From Thermodesulfovibrionia bacterium (GTDB lineage: Bacteria > Nitrospirota > Thermodesulfovibrionia > UBA6902), in NCBI GenBank assembly GCA_947258735.1, contig CAMYJJ010000129.1, positions 1 through 8,585 of the forward strand: DNA of 8,585 nt, read 5' to 3'. Below the pieces are notes generated by a model. The model made no database searches. It worked only from the letters and a program-made list of their open reading frames with translations, and had not been told where the DNA came from. Both the position numbers and the translations under genes were made by a program. Positions 5,382 to 8,585 of this stretch are shown piece by piece (within the stretch, counting starts at the first letter, position 1; each line of letters starts with the position of its first letter).

Positions 5382-5654
5382 TTAGTAAGGCAGTATGGTA
5401 TCAAACTCAAGAAGCTTTTGTGCCATGTCTTCAGTGGATATGAATTCCATGTTCTCATTACCCTTGAAATTGGTATACAGCTTTACATCCATATCCGGCA
5501 TGGTTTCCAGGTTCATATCGTTATCATCATTCTTCTCAACTTCCCTGTCCAGAACAAATACACTTACTTCATCATCAGCAAGGATCATTCCTATTCCCAT
5601 CCTGAGGGCTTCTCCCTGTCTGTCTCTCACCAGAATTGCTATCTTCTTTGCCAT
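5382..5654 (-). CDS. DsrF/TusC-like small protein
   Basis: 90 residues, no cysteine. Seen: first strand KKIAILVRD (3-11), an amphipathic helix GEALRMGIGMILADD, strand EVSVFVLDREV (29-39), an acidic Asp/Asn-rich loop (40-48), strand MDVKLYTN and a terminal helix-strand LLEFDTILPY. The start resembles TusC (KRIAFVFS) and the end resembles the TusC ending YDVILRF, both recalled from memory. TusC/DsrF subunits form the alpha/beta partner of TusD/DsrE; the lack of cysteine fits a structural role. AAGGAGG lies about 7 nt before the ATG. It follows the rhodanese gene by 43 bp, so co-transcription is likely. Classical TusC is about 119 residues; this one is shorter. Confidence 0.72.
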   Translation of the reverse strand: MAKKIAILVRDRQGEALRMGIGMILADDEVSVFVLDREVEKNDDNDMNLETMPDMDVKLYTNFKGNENMEFISTEDMAQKLLEFDTILPY

Positions 5655-5697
5655 TGTTTCACCTCCTTTTAATGAATAAGACTTGATATGTTCTTGT

Positions 5698-6663
5698 CTA
5701 ACAATTTTTTATACAGGCAGGATATGTTGCAGGATCCAGTCTATTACCCCATTCACCCCATGAACCAACGTAATTTTTAACATTTGGATATCCAAGAAGG
5801 TGTTTCAGTACAAAATATGTGTGAGAAGCGCGTACGCCGCCTTCACAGTATAGTACGATCTCCTTGTCCTTTGTTATTCCTTTTGCTTCATATGCAGCTG
5901 CTAAATCAGCTGACGATTTGAATGTTCCATTACCATTAAGGTTTGTCGAATAAAACTCCATATTGAGCGCTCCCGGGACATGCCCTGTCCTCTTGATTTG
6001 TGATGGATTATCTTTCCCAACAAATTCCCCCTGTGTACGTACATCAACAATTTTTACTCCTGAGTTTTTTATATTTTTCAGCACATAATCAGCGCTGGAA
6101 TAAATTGAGGTATCAGGCGAGGCTGAGTATTGAGTAGGTTTGACCTTTGCAGGGCCTGCGGTTGTACTGCGGCTTTCTTTCATCCACTTTCCCATACCGC
6201 CGTTAAGAAAACTGACCGTCGTATGCCCGTTATATTTCATTACCCATAATGCAGCAACAGTGAAAGGATTATCCGAGCCACCCACAATTATTACATGCGT
6301 ATTATCACTGATCCCGAGCCTGCCCATCATTGCTTCAGACATTGCCTTGTCCGGAGCTGCACTGCCATTTCCCATGACACCCATGAGCTCACCAATACCA
6401 AGATATATTGAGCCCGGAATGTGTTTCATATTGAAATACTTTTCTGACTCAGGATTTAAACTTCCAACGTGCACAATTCGTATATCAGGATTTTTTAAAT
6501 TATCTGCCAGCCACTGGGTTTCAACAAGAGCGGGCTTTCCTCCATTAAAATGTGCATGCACCGATTGAACTGAGAATGAAAGTACTAACAGAAAAACACA
6601 CACAATAACAAGAGCAGTGAATGAGCCCTTTCCTGTACTGATCAGGTTGCGCAAAGATAACAT
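5698..6663 (-). CDS. Exported tandem-domain rhodanese (thiosulfate sulfurtransferase)
   Basis: 321 residues. A signal peptide or N-terminal membrane segment spans residues 17-37 with a likely cleavage SVHA|HF after A37. Two rhodanese domains follow, about 43-165 and 185-312. The first has the fold (ALVETQWLADNL, HIPGSIYLGI) but GGSDNPFT replaces the cysteine loop, so it is inactive, as is usual in tandem rhodaneses. The second has VDVRTQGEF, GHVPGALN and the active loop CEGGVRA with C273. Rhodaneses move sulfane sulfur from thiosulfate or persulfides to an acceptor. Export places this one in the periplasm or membrane-bound outside the cytoplasm. The protein ends CIKNC (C317, C321), an unusual terminal cysteine pair. 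AAGGAGG lies 8 nt before the ATG. It is the first gene of the minus-strand sulfur unit, divergent from mlaE. The physiological donor and acceptor are unknown. Confidence 0.92.
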   Translation of the reverse strand: MLSLRNLISTGKGSFTALVIVCVFLLVLSFSVQSVHAHFNGGKPALVETQWLADNLKNPDIRIVHVGSLNPESEKYFNMKHIPGSIYLGIGELMGVMGNGSAAPDKAMSEAMMGRLGISDNTHVIIVGGSDNPFTVAALWVMKYNGHTTVSFLNGGMGKWMKESRSTTAGPAKVKPTQYSASPDTSIYSSADYVLKNIKNSGVKIVDVRTQGEFVGKDNPSQIKRTGHVPGALNMEFYSTNLNGNGTFKSSADLAAAYEAKGITKDKEIVLYCEGGVRASHTYFVLKHLLGYPNVKNYVGSWGEWGNRLDPATYPACIKNC

Positions 6664-6976
6664 TGCAAAATCCTCCTTATTGAGTTTAAAGTTATCAGGG
6701 TTACGTTGAACGATACTCTACATTTTAGATACTTACACTTCAACATATTTATTGTCCTAATGTCAAATTCATGCTCATACAAAAGGAAAATTCCCCTTGC
6801 ATGGTGATGAACAGGAGATGAACATAGTAATTCATGAATTCTGCAATATATGTCCTTTAATCTTAAAGTCTGTTCATTCAGAGTTTAATGTAACCCTAAT
6901 ATATGACAAGATGTTATAATCATCGGGAAATTGTTGTTCAATAACGTACCGTTAACTATATAAAGGATATCTTGCC
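6664..6976. other. Divergent intergenic region with palindromes and a direct repeat
   Basis: This 313-bp AT-rich, gene-free stretch separates the rhodanese and mlaE genes. Seen: direct repeats GATGAACA at 6806-6813 and 6817-6824 (11 bp apart, about one helical turn), with an inverted near-copy AATGAACA (complement of 6871-6878). There are also palindromes AATTCATGAATT (6829-6840) and CTTTAA-TC-TTAAAG (6855-6868). An isolated TTGACA on the minus strand (6766-6761) has no matching -10 at normal spacing, so the rhodanese promoter could not be placed. Regulator binding is inferred. Confidence 0.5.
6912..6920 (+). promoter_or_regulatory. Extended -10 promoter candidate for the mla operon
   Basis: TGTTATAAT (6912-6920) is a perfect extended -10 element (TGnTATAAT). 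The -35 region 17 bp upstream (AACCCT) is poor, as is common with extended -10 promoters. Transcription would start near 6927, giving a leader of about 50 nt before mlaE. Confidence 0.45.
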
Positions 6977-7756
6977 TTGTCCATTGAACTTGTAAAGACA
7001 AAGGATGCCATTGCCAGGCTGCAGGATTATTATGCACTTGCACTTAAGGCCCCATTTGGTATTTTTCGCAAGCCCTTCTACATCAAGGAAACGATCGAGC
7101 AGATGGATTATGGCGGTTCCGGGTCATTTTTTATTGTCTTTCTTGTGTCTCTTTTTATAGGGATGGCATTGTCGCTGCAGACCTCCGCAGAACTGGCAGA
7201 AATGGGCCTTAAGATGTATACAGGGAGGGTGGTGGGTCTTTCGATCATAAAGGAGATAGGCCCGGTTGCGATTGCGCTCAGTTTCGCAGGCAGGGTAGGT
7301 TCGGGCATGGCTTCAGAGATCGGCTCAATGACCCTTGGTCATCAGGTTGATATTCTCAGGGTCCATGGTGTCAGCCCGATAAAAAAACTCGTGTCCCCGA
7401 GGGTAATCAGTTCGATCATTATGCTTCCGGTTTTGACTGTTATCGGAGATGCTGTTGCCCTGCTTGGCGGATATATTGTTGCTGTGACTGCTGCCAATCA
7501 GAGCGGCTCTGTTTACTGGAGTCAGATAAAGCAGATTATGGAATTTACCACTATCTTCTCCGGGGTCATAAAACCATTTATATTTGGGTATCTTATATCC
7601 ACGATCAGTTGTTATATGGGCCTTTCAACAAGAGGCGGAGCGCGCGGGTTGAGGAAATCAACAACTGAGGCAGTGGTGTACTCAACGATAATGATTATTG
7701 TGTCTGATTTTCTGGTAACAAAAATTCTTATTTTAGCCCTTGGGATTCCGGTATGA
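6977..7756 (+). CDS. mlaE: MlaE-type ABC transporter permease (YrbE family)
   Basis: 259 residues, normal MlaE length. Inner-membrane permease of the MCE/Mla lipid transporter, which moves phospholipids between the inner and outer membranes. Seen: an N-terminal amphipathic interface segment, a membrane segment around 50-66, then the family core IIKEIGPVAIALSFAGRVGS (90-109) running into GMASEIGSM. Hydrophobic helices lie around 143-171 and 193-213, with GLSTRGGARGLRKSTTEAVV (215-234) and a last helix around 233-256. The start is TTG at 6977 with AAAGGA 9 nt upstream; no ATG is available before the first membrane region except codon 43. Its stop overlaps the mlaF start (ATGA), so translation is probably coupled. 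Confidence 0.95.
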   Translation: MSIELVKTKDAIARLQDYYALALKAPFGIFRKPFYIKETIEQMDYGGSGSFFIVFLVSLFIGMALSLQTSAELAEMGLKMYTGRVVGLSIIKEIGPVAIALSFAGRVGSGMASEIGSMTLGHQVDILRVHGVSPIKKLVSPRVISSIIMLPVLTVIGDAVALLGGYIVAVTAANQSGSVYWSQIKQIMEFTTIFSGVIKPFIFGYLISTISCYMGLSTRGGARGLRKSTTEAVVYSTIMIIVSDFLVTKILILALGIPV

Positions 7757-8508
7757 TTGAGTTCAAAAATGTGACATTGGCGTATGGAAGTCATGTCGTG
7801 CTGAATGACGTCAGTTTTAAATGTCACTTTCATGAAAAAATCGCTGTGCTGGGAGGAAGCGGCGGAGGGAAGACCACTATCCTGAAGCTCATGCTCGGTC
7901 TTGTCAGGCCGGATTCGGGACAGATATTAATAGACGGCGAAGACATAACAGAATTCTCCGAATCGGAGTTGAGAGACCCCAGGCTTAAATTCAGTATTGT
8001 ATTTCAGGAGGGAGCATTGTTTGACTCGATGAATGTCAAGGAGAATGTTGCGTTCTCTCTCAGGGAATACACAAAATCTACTGAGGAGGAAATTGAGAAA
8101 CGGGTCAGAGACCTGCTGAAGATTCTGAAAATCGAACATGCTATCGATCTTATGCCCGAAGAGCTGAGCGGCGGGATGCAGAGAAGGGTGGCCATAGCAA
8201 GGTCCCTGGCCGGGACCCAGCCGAAAATGATGCTGTATGATGAAGCCACCACCGGCCTTGATCCGCTTACAGCGGATAATATCTGTAATCTCATAAATGA
8301 ACTTTCCAAGGGCAGTCCTCCGGGCCGGGTGGGTTTTATCATTGTTACTCATAAGGTTACCGATGCTGCAAAGGTTGCTGAACGGTATATTTTTGTGAGA
8401 AATGGTAATATAATTTTCGATGGAAATATAGATGAGCTTAAGAATACGGAAGATACGATACTGAGGACATTTATCAATGAACTGTATGTCGTTGATGGAT
8501 GTAAATAA
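7753..8508 (+). CDS. mlaF: MlaF-type ABC transporter ATP-binding protein
   Basis: 251 residues, an intact ABC ATPase. Seen: Walker A GSGGGKTT (35-42) with K40, Q-loop Q85 in VFQEGALFDS, signature LSGGMQRR (138-145), Walker B MMLYDE (159-164) with D163 and catalytic E164, D-loop TGLD and switch H200. The ALFDSMNVKENVAF segment after the Q-loop is typical of MlaF/Ttg2A, separating it from amino-acid importers. It energises the MlaE permease in the cytoplasm. Its ATG overlaps the mlaE stop by the ATGA arrangement, and the mlaD-like start follows 11 bp after its stop, so E-F-D is one operon. Confidence 0.96.
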   Translation: MIEFKNVTLAYGSHVVLNDVSFKCHFHEKIAVLGGSGGGKTTILKLMLGLVRPDSGQILIDGEDITEFSESELRDPRLKFSIVFQEGALFDSMNVKENVAFSLREYTKSTEEEIEKRVRDLLKILKIEHAIDLMPEELSGGMQRRVAIARSLAGTQPKMMLYDEATTGLDPLTADNICNLINELSKGSPPGRVGFIIVTHKVTDAAKVAERYIFVRNGNIIFDGNIDELKNTEDTILRTFINELYVVDGCK

Positions 8509-8519
8509 GGGTGGTCTGA

Positions 8520-8585
8520 ATGTATGATTATATAAAACATGTCAGGTGGGCTTCTATAAAAGTCGGGCTGCTTACTACTGTTTCT
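8520..8585 (+). CDS. MlaD-like MCE protein (partial, N-terminal 22 codons)
   Basis: ATG 8520 opens a frame that stays open to the window edge: MYDYIKHVRWASIKVGLLTT and on. The start of a hydrophobic helix after a basic segment (W10-A-S-I-K-V-G-L-L) is what MlaD/MCE proteins show before their MCE domain (compare LKVGLF-type starts). AAGGGTGG lies 5 nt upstream. The assignment rests mainly on the mlaE-mlaF-mlaD order, since only 22 residues are visible. MlaD would form the periplasmic ring bound to MlaE and carry lipid. Confidence 0.65.
   Translation, partial: MYDYIKHVRWASIKVGLLTTVS

Noticed and set aside
5156..5458. A longer 100-residue version of the DsrH-like gene starting at 5458
   Set aside because: The extra 45 residues overlap the DsrF-like gene by 77 bp and show no family pattern, while ATG 5323 has a good GGAGG and begins a typical first strand.
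4809..6663. A complete dissimilatory sulfur pathway (dsrAB, dsrC, sox)
   Set aside because: Only relay, sulfurtransferase and transport genes are present; none of the reductase or oxidase genes lies in the window.
6738..6766. TTGACA on the minus strand as the rhodanese promoter
   Set aside because: No acceptable -10 lies 16-18 bp downstream (TTGAAG at 17 bp).

Overview
The window carries one minus-strand block of small sulfur-handling genes (about 1.9-6.7 kb) between a minus-strand FAD oxidoreductase fragment (left edge) and a plus-strand Mla-type lipid-transport operon (right edge). The Mla genes, a lipoprotein signal and an exported rhodanese imply a Gram-negative (diderm) bacterium. The gene mix (TusA, YeeE/YedE transporter, DsrE/F/H-like proteins, rhodanese, universal stress protein) and AT-rich intergenic DNA would suit an anaerobic sulfur metaboliser such as Nitrospirota or Desulfobacterota. 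That placement is inference; no marker gene is present.

Layout, left to right. 1-1209 (-): 403 codons of a UDP-galactopyranose mutase/protoporphyrinogen-oxidase-like flavoprotein, cut by the window edge. 1222-1263: a terminator whose hairpin overlaps a possible promoter for that gene. 1299-1712 (-): a small lipoprotein made of nine 11-residue GYG repeats, with its own near-consensus sigma70 promoter at 1823-1850. 1937-1972: a strong terminator closing the large minus-strand unit. In transcription order that unit reads: exported tandem-domain rhodanese (6663-5698), TusC/DsrF-like (5654-5382), a 55-residue TusB/DsrH-like mini-protein (5323-5156), TusD/DsrE-like (5111-4809), a 197-bp gap, YeeE/YedE (TsuA-type) transporter (4597-3155), TusA-like carrier (3117-2866), a membrane-anchored GGYGG-repeat protein (2826-2494) and a universal stress protein (2455-1988).

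A working model follows. The exported rhodanese handles thiosulfate or persulfide sulfur outside the inner membrane. The YeeE/YedE channel brings thiosulfate or a related species in. The TusA-like protein and the DsrE/F/H-like trio carry cysteine-bound sulfur inside. The two GYG-repeat surface or periplasmic proteins and the stress protein are associated by position only.

6664-6976 is a divergent intergenic region with several small palindromes and a GATGAACA direct repeat. 6977 onward (+) is mlaE (TTG start), mlaF (ATGA overlap) and the first 22 codons of an mlaD-like gene. No RNA genes, insertion sequences, CRISPR arrays or phage genes were seen.
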